Source: Lentilactobacillus laojiaonis (lineage in GTDB: Bacteria > Bacillota > Bacilli > Lactobacillales > Lactobacillaceae). Taken from it: 64,000 bases of DNA. Below the pieces are notes generated by a model. It was not told the origin of the DNA and did no database searches. It saw only the letters and a program-made list of their open reading frames with translations. Numbering within the stretch: the first letter of the stretch is position 1; each line of letters starts with the position of its first letter. This document shows positions 44,435 through 54,241 of this stretch, piece by piece. The position numbers and the translations under genes were made by a program. Where the stretch lies: assembly GCF_020616595.1 (NCBI RefSeq), contig NZ_CP085278.1:558001-622000 (forward strand), in the 5' to 3' direction.

Positions 44435-44469
44435 ATTTTAAAACCGGGAAAGATTCCCGGTTTTAAAAT
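44435..44469 (-). terminator. Strong hairpin between rluD and pyrR
   Basis: ATTTTAAAACCGGGAA, 3-base loop, TTCCCGGTTTTAAAAT: 16-bp perfect stem. Ends in T-rich sequence on both strands; acts as terminator of the lspA-rluD unit, or as an attenuator for pyrR. Confidence 0.8.
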
Positions 44470-44522
44470 TATAATTTACTTAATTTAATATCAGAATAAA
44501 AAAACAAGTTAGTTTTGTCAAG

Positions 44523-45425
44523 CTAGCTATTATTCCTTATTGAAGCTAATGTATCTTTAAATATTTTAGGTAACGGAACCGTAAAGTCCATCAATTGCTT
44601 ACTAGTAGGATGAGTAAATCCTAATTCCCTAGCATGCAAGAATTGTCCATTTCCTTTAATTGTTTTATTAGGTCCATAAAGTGGATCCCCAACAACTGGA
44701 TGATTAATGTACTTCATGTGTACCCTAATTTGATGGGTTCGGCCCGTTTCTAATTGGCATTCAATTAAAGTGTACTTTTCAAAGCGTTCCACTACTTTAA
44801 AATGTGTGACTGCATTTCTACCACCAGCAACTACAGCTTGCTTTTTACGATCTTTAGGTGAACGACCTAGAGGAGCATTAACCGTACCTGAATTTTCTTT
44901 AATAACTCCATGAACTAAAGCATAGTATCTTCTGATATTGGTTTTATTTTTTAATTGTTCTGATAAATCCTTATGGGCATTATCATTTTTTGCAACCATC
45001 AGCAATCCTGAAGTATCCTTATCAATTCGATGTACAATTCCAGGACGTAATTCACCATTTATTTTAGATAATGGGGAATGAAACATTAATGCATTAACTA
45101 AAGTATGGTTTTTATGACCTGCAGCCGGATGTACAACCATTCCTTGTTCCTTATTTACTACAATTACATCATCATCTTCATAAACAATATCCAAAGGAAT
45201 ATCTTCTCCAACCAATTCAAGTATTTCGGGTTCAGGAAGATTAATTTCGATAACATCATCTACTTTAATCTCGTACTTTGGTTTGACCGTTTTGCCGTTA
45301 ACCAAGATATTTTGATTTTCAATTAAAGTTTTAGCTTGTGATCGACTAATCTCTTCATTAACGATTGATATAAATTTATCTAAACGTTCTCCAGCTTGAT
45401 CAACCACAATTTTTTTAGTTTCCAA
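44523..45425 (-). CDS. rluD: RluD-family 23S rRNA pseudouridine synthase
   Basis: Converts uridines of 23S rRNA to pseudouridine. 300 residues: S4-like domain (GERLDKFISIVNEEISRSQAKTLIENQNILVNGK) at the start, then the catalytic block HRIDKDTSGLLMVAKN with the essential Asp near 138, and GRTHQIRVHMKYINHPVVGDPLYG. Follows lspA on the same strand with a 21-base gap, the usual lspA-rluD order of Firmicutes. Confidence 0.94.
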   Translation of the reverse strand: METKKIVVDQAGERLDKFISIVNEEISRSQAKTLIENQNILVNGKTVKPKYEIKVDDVIEINLPEPEILELVGEDIPLDIVYEDDDVIVVNKEQGMVVHPAAGHKNHTLVNALMFHSPLSKINGELRPGIVHRIDKDTSGLLMVAKNDNAHKDLSEQLKNKTNIRRYYALVHGVIKENSGTVNAPLGRSPKDRKKQAVVAGGRNAVTHFKVVERFEKYTLIECQLETGRTHQIRVHMKYINHPVVGDPLYGPNKTIKGNGQFLHARELGFTHPTSKQLMDFTVPLPKIFKDTLASIRNNS

Positions 45426-45446
45426 AAATATAGTTCTCCTACAAAA

Positions 45447-45887
45447 TTATTCTTCTTTTATAAATATAACCAGCAAAACAATTACCCCAATAGTTAAACA
45501 TAAGTCCGCAAAATTAAATATTGGAAAATTAATAAAATCTAGTTGAAACATATCAGTCACATATCCCACACTAATTCGATCAATTAAATTTCCGATTGCT
45601 CCAGCCAGCATTAACGTAATACTAGCAGCGTATGCCTTATTAGAACGATATCTAAATAAAAAATATACTAAGATAATCGATGCGATAATTGCACTTATTA
45701 TAAATACCCATTGCGATCCAGACATAATACTCCAAGCCGCTCCAGTATTATTTAGTCTAGTTAAAGAAAAAATTCCTGGAATAATCGTTTTAACTTGGCC
45801 TAATTGAAAATTATTAACAATGGCGAATTTAATTATCTGGTCAATTGTTATCAATAAACAAGAAATGATTAAATATATAATTATCAT
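45447..45887 (-). CDS. lspA: Lipoprotein signal peptidase II
   Basis: Cleaves signal peptides of diacylglyceryl-lipoproteins. 146 residues, four helices. Catalytic Asp residues in GNLIDRISVGYVTDMF and FPIFNFADLCLTIG; the LNNTGAAWS motif is present. Operon lspA-rluD. Confidence 0.94.
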   Translation of the reverse strand: MIIIYLIISCLLITIDQIIKFAIVNNFQLGQVKTIIPGIFSLTRLNNTGAAWSIMSGSQWVFIISAIIASIILVYFLFRYRSNKAYAASITLMLAGAIGNLIDRISVGYVTDMFQLDFINFPIFNFADLCLTIGVIVLLVIFIKEE

Positions 45888-45901
45888 CTTTAATTTCCTA
45901 A

Positions 45902-47563
45902 CTAAAATAAACCTGTAATTTTACCATTGTTATCAATATCCATATTCAAGGCAGCCGGATGAGTAGGAAGACCAGGCATCGTTAAAATGTTACCAGTCAT
46001 TACTACAATAAATCCTGCACCTAGCTTAGGAACGATATCTTTAACATGGATAGTAAAATCGCTAGGAGCATTTAATTTTTGTGGGTCATCACTAAAAGAA
46101 TATTGGGTCTTAGCAATACAAATTGGTAAATTGTTAGCATCCATTTTAGCTAATTTATCAAGTACCTTCATTGCTTTTTTATCAATATCAACTTTATTTC
46201 CACCGTAGATTTTTTTCGTAACAGCTAATATTTTATCTTCAACTGATTCGTTAACATCATAGATAGGATAGAATTGATGTTCCTCATTACAAAGATCAAT
46301 CAACTTACTTGCTAAATCAGTAGCTCCAGCTCCACCATCTGCCCAAGCAGTTACTAAAGAACTTGAGACGTGTAATTGGTCTTTAATGTAATTTTGTAAA
46401 GCTTGAACTTCCTTATCTGTGTCTGAAGGGAATCGATTAATTGCAACGATTACGGGTTTGCCATACTGTTGCATTCCTAATACATGTCGATCTAAATTTT
46501 TGACCCCTTTTAACATTAAATCAACATTTTCAGTATCTAATTCATTTTTATCCATTCCACCATTCAGCTTCAAGGCTCGGATAGTGGCAACTACAACTAC
46601 TGTATCAGGCTGTTTATTTAATTTAGGAGTAACAATGTCCATAAATTTTTCTGCCCCTAAATCAGAGCCAAATCCTGCTTCGGTAATTGTATAATCTGCG
46701 CTATCTAAGCTAGCCTTGGTAGCCAAAATACTATTACATCCGTGGGCAATATTAGCAAATGGTCCTCCATGAATAAATGCAGGAGTATGTTCAAGAGTTT
46801 GGACTAGGTTAGGCTTAATAGCATCTTTTAGTAATAAAGTGATAGCTCCTTGAACTTTTAAATCAGCCACTCGAACTGGTTGATTGTCATAAGTATAGCC
46901 GATCAAAATGTTACTAATTCTATATTTTAAGTCATCAATATCAGTTGATAAACATAAAATTGCCATTAATTCACTAGCAACTGTTATATCAAATCCATCC
47001 TGACGAGGTACTCCAGAAGTCTTACCGCCTAATCCGACCACTACTTGTCGTAATTCTCGATCGTTAACATCTAAAACGCGTTTCCAAATAATTTGACGAG
47101 GGTCAATATTTAATTCATTTCCATGTTGGATATGATTATCAATTAATGCCGCTAAAGTGTTGTTAGCTTCAGTTAATGCATGAAAATCACCGGTAAAGTG
47201 TAAATTAATATCCTCCATTGGTACTACCTGAGATTTACCTCCACCAGTTGCTCCCCCTTTAATTCCCATAACTGGTCCTAAAGATGGTTCTCGTAAAGCC
47301 AAGCAGACCCTTTCACCTAACTTGGTGAATCCATCCCCTAATCCAATAGTAACCGTTGTTTTTCCTTCTCCAGCACTAGTTGGATTAATAGAGGTTACCA
47401 GTATTAATTTTCTTTTAGTTTTTTGATTATTAGTTGGAATACTGACCTTAGCTTTATAATTACCATATTGTTCTAATTGATTTTCAGGAATATTAATTTT
47501 TTGGGCAACATCTTTAATATTCCATAAATCAGCTGATTGAGAAATTTCAATATCTGTTTTCAT
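45902..47563 (-). CDS. fhs: Formate-tetrahydrofolate ligase
   Basis: Makes 10-formyl-THF from formate, ATP and THF for purine and fMet synthesis. 553 residues, full length. ATP loop [19 protein letters not shown]-like segment near residue 60 (here [14 protein letters not shown]), [24 protein letters not shown] near 92, and the C-terminal [16 protein letters not shown]. Own gene just upstream of lspA. The THF link with folT is functional only, not positional. Confidence 0.95.
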   Translation of the reverse strand: MKTDIEISQSADLWNIKDVAQKINIPENQLEQYGNYKAKVSIPTNNQKTKRKLILVTSINPTSAGEGKTTVTIGLGDGFTKLGERVCLALREPSLGPVMGIKGGATGGGKSQVVPMEDINLHFTGDFHALTEANNTLAALIDNHIQHGNELNIDPRQIIWKRVLDVNDRELRQVVVGLGGKTSGVPRQDGFDITVASELMAILCLSTDIDDLKYRISNILIGYTYDNQPVRVADLKVQGAITLLLKDAIKPNLVQTLEHTPAFIHGGPFANIAHGCNSILATKASLDSADYTITEAGFGSDLGAEKFMDIVTPKLNKQPDTVVVVATIRALKLNGGMDKNELDTENVDLMLKGVKNLDRHVLGMQQYGKPVIVAINRFPSDTDKEVQALQNYIKDQLHVSSSLVTAWADGGAGATDLASKLIDLCNEEHQFYPIYDVNESVEDKILAVTKKIYGGNKVDIDKKAMKVLDKLAKMDANNLPICIAKTQYSFSDDPQKLNAPSDFTIHVKDIVPKLGAGFIVVMTGNILTMPGLPTHPAALNMDIDNNGKITGLF

Positions 47564-47577
47564 AATCTCGCTCCAAT

Positions 47578-47976
47578 CTAAACTCTATTTTTAGCTTCTT
47601 CAATTAAATTACTAATTTCAATGACCGAATTAGATGGCAAAATAAAATTATAAATTTTATTATTTACAATAATCCCTAAGCGATATTTACTTACAATTAT
47701 TTTTTGAATATCATGTAAATTTATAGTTAACCAGTGCGGGTTAATTACCCGACTAACTATAAATTGATCATTAAATATTTCTATATTTCTATAATGAATT
47801 TCAATCCAAGAAATTAGCAAGAAAAATAGAAAGAAAAATAAAGTTATCCACTGAAAATGAGTAATTTCTAACCAGGTAATTATTCCAATAAAAAAGATTA
47901 CCAACGTCCAGCTCCAACAAATTATACTAGTCAACGTTCCAGGTTGATATAAAAAACGTCTTTTTTGAGTTATCAT
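47578..47976 (-). CDS. ebsA: EbsA-family membrane protein
   Basis: 132 residues with two membrane helices (residues 17-36 and 43-62, [17 protein letters not shown]-like) followed by a soluble PH-like beta domain ([29 protein letters not shown]). Matches EbsA proteins of enterococci and lactobacilli, annotated as pore-forming protein EbsA; the true role is unclear. Divergent from the RNase H-like gene, as is usual in lactobacilli. Confidence 0.8.
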   Translation of the reverse strand: MITQKRRFLYQPGTLTSIICWSWTLVIFFIGIITWLEITHFQWITLFFFLFFLLISWIEIHYRNIEIFNDQFIVSRVINPHWLTINLHDIQKIIVSKYRLGIIVNNKIYNFILPSNSVIEISNLIEEAKNRV

Positions 47977-48009
47977 AATATAAAACTCCTTTTAGAAAGA
48001 ATGAATTAA

Positions 48010-48393
48010 ATGATTAAACTGTATACTGATGCTGCCGTAAATAAAAACTTCAAAACAAGTTCCGCCGGTATCATAATTATTAAAAATAAACAACAATATC
48101 AATTTAAATTTAAATTAAACACCTTAGATAATCACTTAGCAGAGTTTGAAGCAGCCATATTAGGATTTAAGACTTTGATCAATAATTTTGATACTAATAA
48201 TGAAATTATTATGTTTTTTACTGATAGTAAAATCATTAAAGACAGTCTTAATAAACAATATGCTAAACATTATCAACCACAAGTTGATGAATTAATTAAA
48301 TTAAACCGGTCTTTTAATACTGTAATTACTAATTGGATTCCAGAAAAACTAAATCAAGGGGCCCATAATTTAGCAATTCAGGGATTAAAATAG
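48010..48393 (+). CDS. RNase HI-like protein
   Basis: 127 residues with the RNase H fold: YTDAAVN at the start (first Asp), HLAEFEAAILGF (Glu), FFTDSKIIKDSL (Asp) and the loop WIPEKLNQGAHNLA near the end, where the last acidic residue is replaced. Short compared with E. coli RNase HI (155). Probably the reverse-transcriptase-like RNase HI homolog found in Firmicutes; activity likely but not certain. Confidence 0.85.
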   Translation: MIKLYTDAAVNKNFKTSSAGIIIIKNKQQYQFKFKLNTLDNHLAEFEAAILGFKTLINNFDTNNEIIMFFTDSKIIKDSLNKQYAKHYQPQVDELIKLNRSFNTVITNWIPEKLNQGAHNLAIQGLK

Positions 48394-49521
48394 TTATCTA
48401 ATTTTTTTACCCCAGTATTGGAAATAATCAGTTCTAATAGCTCCATTATATAACTTACGTTTTTTAGTTGCTTTATCACCATAAAATTTTTCGAATTCTA
48501 AATCACTAGTTAAGAAATATTTTGACCAACTAGTTAGAGGGTTAAATACCTTACCCATTTCTTTATATAGTTTTTGGACCTTAACTTGATCGCTTAATCG
48601 TTGTCCATATGGAGGATTACCAATAACTACACCATTTATTTTATCAGTTTTAAAGTCCGCTACTGCTAATTGCTTAAATTTGATATCTTCACTTAAACCA
48701 ATTTCTTGGGCATTTTGCTTAGCAATGTCAATCATTGATCCATCAATATCAGTTGCCAAAATATCAAGTTCAATATCATAATCCGCCAATGAATCAGCTG
48801 CATCTCGTTCGCTTTGAACCATATCATTATCAATCCAAGGCCATTGTTCACAGATAAATTCTCGATTAAATCCAGGAGCAATATTTCTACCAATCATAGC
48901 AGCTTCAATTGCAATTGTTCCAGAACCTGTAAATGGATCTAGTAATGGCATATCTGGATACCAATTTGTTAGCATAACTAGCGCAGCGGCTAAATTTTCT
49001 TTTAATGGAGCAGGTCCTTTAGCTACACGATATCCTCGTTTAAACAAACTAGATCCACTAGTATCTAAAGTAATCATTACATGATCTTTATTAATTGCTA
49101 CTTCTAACGGAAATTTAGCACCAGTTTCAGGCAATCGAGTATGCCGATGGTAAGTATCACTTAGTTTATTAACAATCGCCTTTTTTACTATTGCTTGGGC
49201 ATCAGGAACACTATGTAACTTAGAGTTATGTGATTTACCTTCCACAGGAAAATTAGCATCCATAGGCAATAATTTATCCCAATCTAAAGCCTTAGTTTTT
49301 TCAAATAATTCATCAAAAGTAATTGCATCAAATTCGCCAACAACAATTTTAATTCGGTCAGCAGTTCTTAACCATAGATTAGTTCTAATAATATCGTTAA
49401 CCGTACCACTAAATCTTGCACGACCATTTTCAACACTTACATCGTAATCTAATTTTCTAAGTTCTTTACCAACTAATGATTCAATACCAGCTGCACATGT
49501 AGCTATTAGATTAAATTTCAT
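48394..49521 (-). CDS. THUMP-domain rRNA methyltransferase (RlmK/L-like)
   Basis: SAM-dependent 23S rRNA guanine-N2 methyltransferase of the YpsC/RlmL type. 375 residues: ferredoxin-like N-terminus, THUMP about residues 45-155, methyltransferase with DPFTGSGTIAIEAAMIGRNIAPG near 190 and the catalytic GNPPYGQRL near 300. Next to rnpB, gpsB and ypsA, the conserved Firmicute order. Confidence 0.93.
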   Translation of the reverse strand: MKFNLIATCAAGIESLVGKELRKLDYDVSVENGRARFSGTVNDIIRTNLWLRTADRIKIVVGEFDAITFDELFEKTKALDWDKLLPMDANFPVEGKSHNSKLHSVPDAQAIVKKAIVNKLSDTYHRHTRLPETGAKFPLEVAINKDHVMITLDTSGSSLFKRGYRVAKGPAPLKENLAAALVMLTNWYPDMPLLDPFTGSGTIAIEAAMIGRNIAPGFNREFICEQWPWIDNDMVQSERDAADSLADYDIELDILATDIDGSMIDIAKQNAQEIGLSEDIKFKQLAVADFKTDKINGVVIGNPPYGQRLSDQVKVQKLYKEMGKVFNPLTSWSKYFLTSDLEFEKFYGDKATKKRKLYNGAIRTDYFQYWGKKIR

Positions 49522-49562
49522 ATTTTCACCCTGCTTAAATTTAAATTATAATTTTAGATAAT

Positions 49563-49587
49563 AAAAAAGTGGGAGCAAGCTCCCACC
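49563..49587 (-). terminator. Terminator of rnpB
   Basis: GTGGGAGC-AA-GCTCCCAC followed by T6 on the bottom strand. Confidence 0.92.
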
Positions 49588-49593
49588 ATCCTG

Positions 49594-49991
49594 TATAGTG
49601 TAAATTCCTGTAAGCCATGTTTTGTGCTTACTTAATCCCAGGAAAAATTAAGTAAGTAGTAATCATCTATCTCAGAGATATTGCTATCTCTCCCCCACAC
49701 TTGGTTCATTTTCCGTGTGTGAAGCTCCCCTACCATAAGTTTGGGTTTCCCGCTCGAGGGGTTTACCGCGTTCCACCGAAAAGGTTTCCCTAATCGTATC
49801 GTCACTGTGGCACCTTAAGGATCGTTAAGCATAGTTTACACCTTAGCTCTTCAATCCGCCGTTATCCATTATAATGGATACCCCGGCTTATTTTTTCACC
49901 GAGCACGAACACTACAAGCATCACAGCTTGTGCGAGCATGGACTTTCCTCAGCTGATATTAAACCAGCCGCAATTACTCAAAATTTACACC
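49594..49991 (-). ncRNA. rnpB: RNase P RNA, B type
   Basis: Catalytic RNA of RNase P, which removes 5' leaders of pre-tRNAs. Bottom strand shows the conserved GAGGAAAGTCCATGCTCGCAC, AGTGTTCGTGCTC, GGTAAACCCCTCGAGCGGGAAA-type and GAGATAGATGATTAC blocks. P1 is closed by GTGTAAATTT (5' end) with AATTTACAC (3' end), which sets the limits. Fills the gap between the methyltransferase gene and gpsB. Confidence 0.95.
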
Positions 49992-50004
49992 ATATTAAAT
50001 TATT

Positions 50005-50364
50005 TTAAAGACGATGAGAATCGTTTGAATTCATATCTTGTGAACCAAACACACGTCGCTCTAAATTAGATAATCTTTTTAAAATATCCATATTTGTTGC
50101 ACTAGACATTGGTTGTACAGATTGTCTACTTGTTGATGAAATTGGTTGGCTGCGGCCAACTGACACTTGTTTGGTCAAATCATCAACTTGCATTCGAAGA
50201 CGTTCATTTTCTTCACTCAAACTTTGTACTTCTTTACCTAAGGTTTCATAGTCCTTAATAACATTATCCAAGAAACCATCGACATCATTTGGATCATATC
50301 CGCGCATCTTTTGGCGGAATTCTTTTTGAAGGATGTCTTGTGGAGTATAGTTAACATTTTCCAT
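50005..50364 (-). CDS. gpsB: Cell-cycle protein GpsB
   Basis: DivIVA-like coiled-coil adaptor that brings PBP1-type synthases to the division site. 119 residues: N-terminal [31 protein letters not shown], coiled coil to residue 65, Ser/Gln-rich linker, and a C-terminal trimerisation helix [17 protein letters not shown]. Its partner PBP1A is encoded 1.4 kb away. Confidence 0.94.
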   Translation of the reverse strand: MENVNYTPQDILQKEFRQKMRGYDPNDVDGFLDNVIKDYETLGKEVQSLSEENERLRMQVDDLTKQVSVGRSQPISSTSRQSVQPMSSATNMDILKRLSNLERRVFGSQDMNSNDSHRL

Positions 50365-50420
50365 TATCCATTACACCTCGTCATTAATTTGCAACAAACT
50401 ATATAATATACTAACACAAT

Positions 50421-50996
50421 TTATTCAAAGTTCAAACCATTATTTAAACTTTCCTGATATTCTATTGCAAATTCCTGCAAATCATCAAAATTAATTAGTT
50501 TATATATATATGAATGTGCTTTAGAAAAATTTTGTATCGCATCGTAATCGTACTGAGACTTTCCTGTATGTTCTAAATCATATACTAAAATTGATTGATC
50601 TGTGTGAGAAAGCATAAAATCTTGATAATTTCTTAATTGTTGTGGATTTTCATACGGTCTTTGACTCACCTCACCGAAAAAATCGACTTTATTTTTAAGA
50701 TTTCTCAATTTTTCCTGATTAATTTCATTCCATTGATTTCCAAAATTGCTAAATGGGGTCATTAAAGCAGTTTTAAACTCACCAGTGTATTCCTGCCTTA
50801 ATTCATTAGCAACTTCTAAGCTCCATTGTTCAATTCCTAATTGACCACCACTAATAATCCAGTTAGTACCATTTTCAATTGCCAATGATAATTCCTGTTT
50901 TAGCGCCCACTTAATAACATCGGCTTTAATATCTTTATCGTTAAATATTCCTAGTTCGTAACTTCTATATCCTGTTATCCATAATCTATTCATCAA
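50421..50996 (-). CDS. ypsA: YpsA-family SLOG protein (DUF1273)
   Basis: 191 residues; WITGYRSYELGIFNDKD start, ISGGQLGIEQWSLEVANEL as the SLOG nucleotide-binding loop, and QNFSKAHSYIYKLINF near the end. YpsA affects cell division in Bacillus and Staphylococcus. Usual neighbour of gpsB. Confidence 0.92.
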   Translation of the reverse strand: MMNRLWITGYRSYELGIFNDKDIKADVIKWALKQELSLAIENGTNWIISGGQLGIEQWSLEVANELRQEYTGEFKTALMTPFSNFGNQWNEINQEKLRNLKNKVDFFGEVSQRPYENPQQLRNYQDFMLSHTDQSILVYDLEHTGKSQYDYDAIQNFSKAHSYIYKLINFDDLQEFAIEYQESLNNGLNFE

Positions 50997-51137
50997 TAAT
51001 CTCCTACAATAAAGTAATTTTGGAAATTTTAATTAATTGTTTTATAATATACCTTTATAATATTATCTCATGTAAATTATATATGGATTTTAAAGTATAA
51101 TTAATTTATGAATTATGAAAATATAAAGGAAGTTATC

Positions 51138-51764
51138 ATGACAATTAAATATCCCAATGGAAAATCATTTATTCAAAATGATTCTAATCCCCCAAAAATT
51201 CATAATCATAACTCAATCAACTATGCTAAACGAGGAATGAGTTTAGAATCAGAAATTAATGATAGCAATCAATACTATTTGCAAAATAATATTGCGGTTA
51301 TTCATAAGAAACCCACTCCGATAAGAATAGTATCCGTTGATTATCCCAAAAGAAGTGCAGCAAAAATAAAGGAGGCCTACTTTCAACAAGCTTCAACTAC
51401 CGATTATAATGGAGTATATAATGGTAAATATATCGATTTCGATGCAAAAGAAACTAAAAATAAGACGTCTTTTCCACTAAGTAATTTTCATGAACACCAA
51501 ATTGAACATATGCGAAAATGTTTAGCACAAGGTGGAATCTGTTTTGCAATTATTAAGTTTACATTAGATAATACAATTTTTGTTTTAGATGCATCAATAT
51601 TGATTGACTACTGGGATAAACAGAATATTATTAATGAAAGAAAGTCTATTCCAAAAAATGACTTATTTAAAAAAGCCATACAAATTGATTACCAGATAAA
51701 CCCAATAATTCCATATTTGGATGGAGTAGATATACTAATTAACCAGTTAAAAAAGGAGAAATAA
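51138..51764 (+). CDS. recU: Holliday junction resolvase RecU
   Basis: Resolves four-way junctions in recombination. 208 residues from the ATG at 51138 behind AAAGGAAG; an earlier ATG at 51108 lacks a site. Motifs: NYAKRGMSLESEINDSN, the catalytic YNGVYNGKYIDFDAKETKNKTSFPL with Asp/Glu/Lys, and HEHQIEHMRKC. Abuts pbp1A (TAA then ATG), the conserved recU-pbp1A operon. Confidence 0.94.
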   Translation: MTIKYPNGKSFIQNDSNPPKIHNHNSINYAKRGMSLESEINDSNQYYLQNNIAVIHKKPTPIRIVSVDYPKRSAAKIKEAYFQQASTTDYNGVYNGKYIDFDAKETKNKTSFPLSNFHEHQIEHMRKCLAQGGICFAIIKFTLDNTIFVLDASILIDYWDKQNIINERKSIPKNDLFKKAIQIDYQINPIIPYLDGVDILINQLKKEK

Positions 51765-54203
51765 ATGGCAAAACCAAAACACAAAATTGCAAAAAAATCA
51801 CGACCAATTAAACGTATCTTCCAAGTTATTTTAGCCCTATTTACCATTGGAATATTAGGAGGAGTTTCGTTATTTGCATTTTATGCAGCTACTTCACCCA
51901 ATATATCAAAGACTGCTCTTTCTAGTGATAATTCCACTAAATTCTATGATTCTAAAGGAAAACTAATTTCGAGATTAGGAGCACAAAATCGAGATTATGT
52001 TTCTAATAAAGATATTCCTCAATCATTAAAGTCTGCAATTGTCTCTATTGAAGATCGCAGATTTTATAAGCATCATGGAGTAGACCCAGTTAGAATATTA
52101 GGAGCCGCATTTGCTAATGTTAAAAATTCATCCGGAATGCAAGGTGGAAGTACTTTAACTCAACAATTAGTTAAACTATCGGTATTTTCAACCGACGCTA
52201 AAGATCGTACTTTAAAGCGAAAAGCTCAAGAAGCTTGGTTATCAGTTCAAGTAGATAAAAAATATTCTAAAGATCAAATTTTAGAATTTTACATTAATAA
52301 AGTATATATGGGTAATGGTATTTATGGTATGCAAACTGCCGCCGAATACTATTACAATAAACCTTTATCAGAATTGAATTTATCACAAACTGCCCTATTA
52401 GCTGGTATGCCACAATCACCTACTTCATATGACCCTTACACTTATCCACAATATGCTACCAATAGACGAAACGAAGTATTAAACGCTATGGTAGATAATA
52501 AGGTAATTACTAGTGAGCAAGCTAATGAAGCCAAAAAAGTCAATGTTACTACTGATTTAGCAACTAAGCATAGCTCTACTCAAACTTCCCAAGCAACTGA
52601 TAAATATGTTGATGCTTACTTAAAGGAATCAATTGCTGAATTAAATAAGCGTGGATATAAGACCAACAGTGGTCTAAAAGTTTACACTAACCTAGATCTT
52701 AGCGCTCAAAAGAAACTTTACAATGTAGCTAATAATGATCCTAGTATTTTATATCCAAGTAATGAATTCCAATTAGGAGCTACTTTAGTTGACGTTAATA
52801 CCGGTAAGGTAGTTGCCATGCAAGGGAATCGATTAAACAAAGTATCTTTCGGATTAAATCGAGCTGTACAAACTGATCGTTCCAGTGGTTCAAGTATCAA
52901 GCCATTGATGGATTATGCACCAGCAATTGAATATTTAAAATATCCAACTTACCAAGCTATGCAAGATACCCCATTTACCTACCCAGGATCAGATAAACAA
53001 TTAATGGATTTTGACAATCAATATGAAGGAACCATTACAATGCGTAAAGCATTAGTAGAATCAAGAAACATTCCGGCAATTAGAACCTTACAAAATGTTG
53101 GTATGGATCGAGCTACTAGTTTTCTTAAAAAATTAGGTATGAGTTTTGACAAACCTCTAGAATTACAAAACGGGATTGGAGCTTATATTTCCACCGAACA
53201 AGAAGCAGCTGCTTACGCCGCTTTTGCTAATGGTGGTACCTACTACAAACCATATCTAATTAACAAAATTGAATCAACCGATGGTCAAACTAAGGAATTT
53301 AGCAGTAAAGGACATAAAGTTATGTCATCTGCTACAGCCTTCATGATCACTAATATGCTAAAGGGTGTAATTACTGATTCAAACGGTTCTGGTACAGCAG
53401 CTAAGATAACTGGCTTATATCAAGCTGGTAAAACTGGATCTACCCAATATCCTTCGGACTACCTAGATAAGGTACCTTCAGAAGCTGCTATGGATTCTTG
53501 GTTTACAGGTTACACTCAAAACTATTCACTATCTGTATGGACTGGTTATGACCAACAATATAAAACTGGTCACTATATAACACAGGAGCAAACTAAAATT
53601 GCTCAAGAAATCTATAAATCAGTAATGACAGATGTTTCAACCAACGTCCCTAATACCGATTGGTCTCAACCAAATGACGTCGTAGCTACTAGGGTCAACG
53701 GTAAAACTGAATATTATGTTTCTGGATATCCTGGATCTGGTGGAGATGTAACAAACAATCAAACATCAAATCAAGTTACTAACAATCAAGCTACTACTAA
53801 CAACACCAACCAAGCTAATAATTCTGTAACCAATGAAGCAAAAAAAGAAGAGGACAACCAAACACAAACAACCACTTCTGATAGTAATAAATCATCAGAA
53901 GGTGGTACCTCATCTAATACCGAACAAACTCCAGATGATAACACTACTAGCAATGGTGATAATACTTCAGAAGATAATACTAATAATGATAGTAAAAATA
54001 ATGACACTAATACTAATAATTCTGATAACACTGAAGATACTAATAGTAGTAATGAAAATTCAAATACTACCAATTCAAATTCTTCTAACTCAAATTCTTC
54101 TAACTCAAATTCTTCTAACTCAAGTAGTAACAAATCATCAACTAATACCACTAATAATTCCAATAAATCTAATAACAACTCTACTAATAAAACTACTGAA
54201 TAA
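51765..54203 (+). CDS. pbp1A: Class A penicillin-binding protein PBP1A
   Basis: Bifunctional peptidoglycan synthase, 812 residues. Cytoplasmic basic start, one helix (17-40), glycosyltransferase domain with EDRRFYKHHGVDP and GGSTLTQQLVK near 90-135, transpeptidase with the SxxK serine in SSGSSIKPL near 375, SRN near 425 and KTGST near 560. Residues 665-812 are an Asn/Ser/Thr/Asp-rich disordered tail that includes four in-frame copies of a 15-base repeat (NSSNS). Operon with recU; GpsB is the likely partner. Confidence 0.95.
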   Translation: MAKPKHKIAKKSRPIKRIFQVILALFTIGILGGVSLFAFYAATSPNISKTALSSDNSTKFYDSKGKLISRLGAQNRDYVSNKDIPQSLKSAIVSIEDRRFYKHHGVDPVRILGAAFANVKNSSGMQGGSTLTQQLVKLSVFSTDAKDRTLKRKAQEAWLSVQVDKKYSKDQILEFYINKVYMGNGIYGMQTAAEYYYNKPLSELNLSQTALLAGMPQSPTSYDPYTYPQYATNRRNEVLNAMVDNKVITSEQANEAKKVNVTTDLATKHSSTQTSQATDKYVDAYLKESIAELNKRGYKTNSGLKVYTNLDLSAQKKLYNVANNDPSILYPSNEFQLGATLVDVNTGKVVAMQGNRLNKVSFGLNRAVQTDRSSGSSIKPLMDYAPAIEYLKYPTYQAMQDTPFTYPGSDKQLMDFDNQYEGTITMRKALVESRNIPAIRTLQNVGMDRATSFLKKLGMSFDKPLELQNGIGAYISTEQEAAAYAAFANGGTYYKPYLINKIESTDGQTKEFSSKGHKVMSSATAFMITNMLKGVITDSNGSGTAAKITGLYQAGKTGSTQYPSDYLDKVPSEAAMDSWFTGYTQNYSLSVWTGYDQQYKTGHYITQEQTKIAQEIYKSVMTDVSTNVPNTDWSQPNDVVATRVNGKTEYYVSGYPGSGGDVTNNQTSNQVTNNQATTNNTNQANNSVTNEAKKEEDNQTQTTTSDSNKSSEGGTSSNTEQTPDDNTTSNGDNTSEDNTNNDSKNNDTNTNNSDNTEDTNSSNENSNTTNSNSSNSNSSNSNSSNSSSNKSSTNTTNNSNKSNNNSTNKTTE
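54074..54124 (+). repeat. 15-base tandem repeat in pbp1A tail
   Basis: About three and a half copies of TCAAATTCTTCTAAC, coding NSSNS. Likely length-variable. Confidence 0.85.
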
Positions 54204-54241
54204 AAAAAGAGCTTGGCCATTTAATGGTCAAGCTCTTTTTA
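54204..54241. terminator. Bidirectional terminator pbp1A / dnaD
   Basis: AAAAAGAGCTTG-CCATT stem, AATGG-CAAGCTCTTTTT with a single bulge. Confidence 0.88.

Noticed and set aside
44407-44522. PyrR-binding attenuator
   Set aside because: Only a simple 16-bp hairpin is present; the conserved PyrR binding loop was not found.
54074-54124. CRISPR-like short repeats
   Set aside because: Direct tandem 15-base coding repeats without spacers, inside pbp1A.
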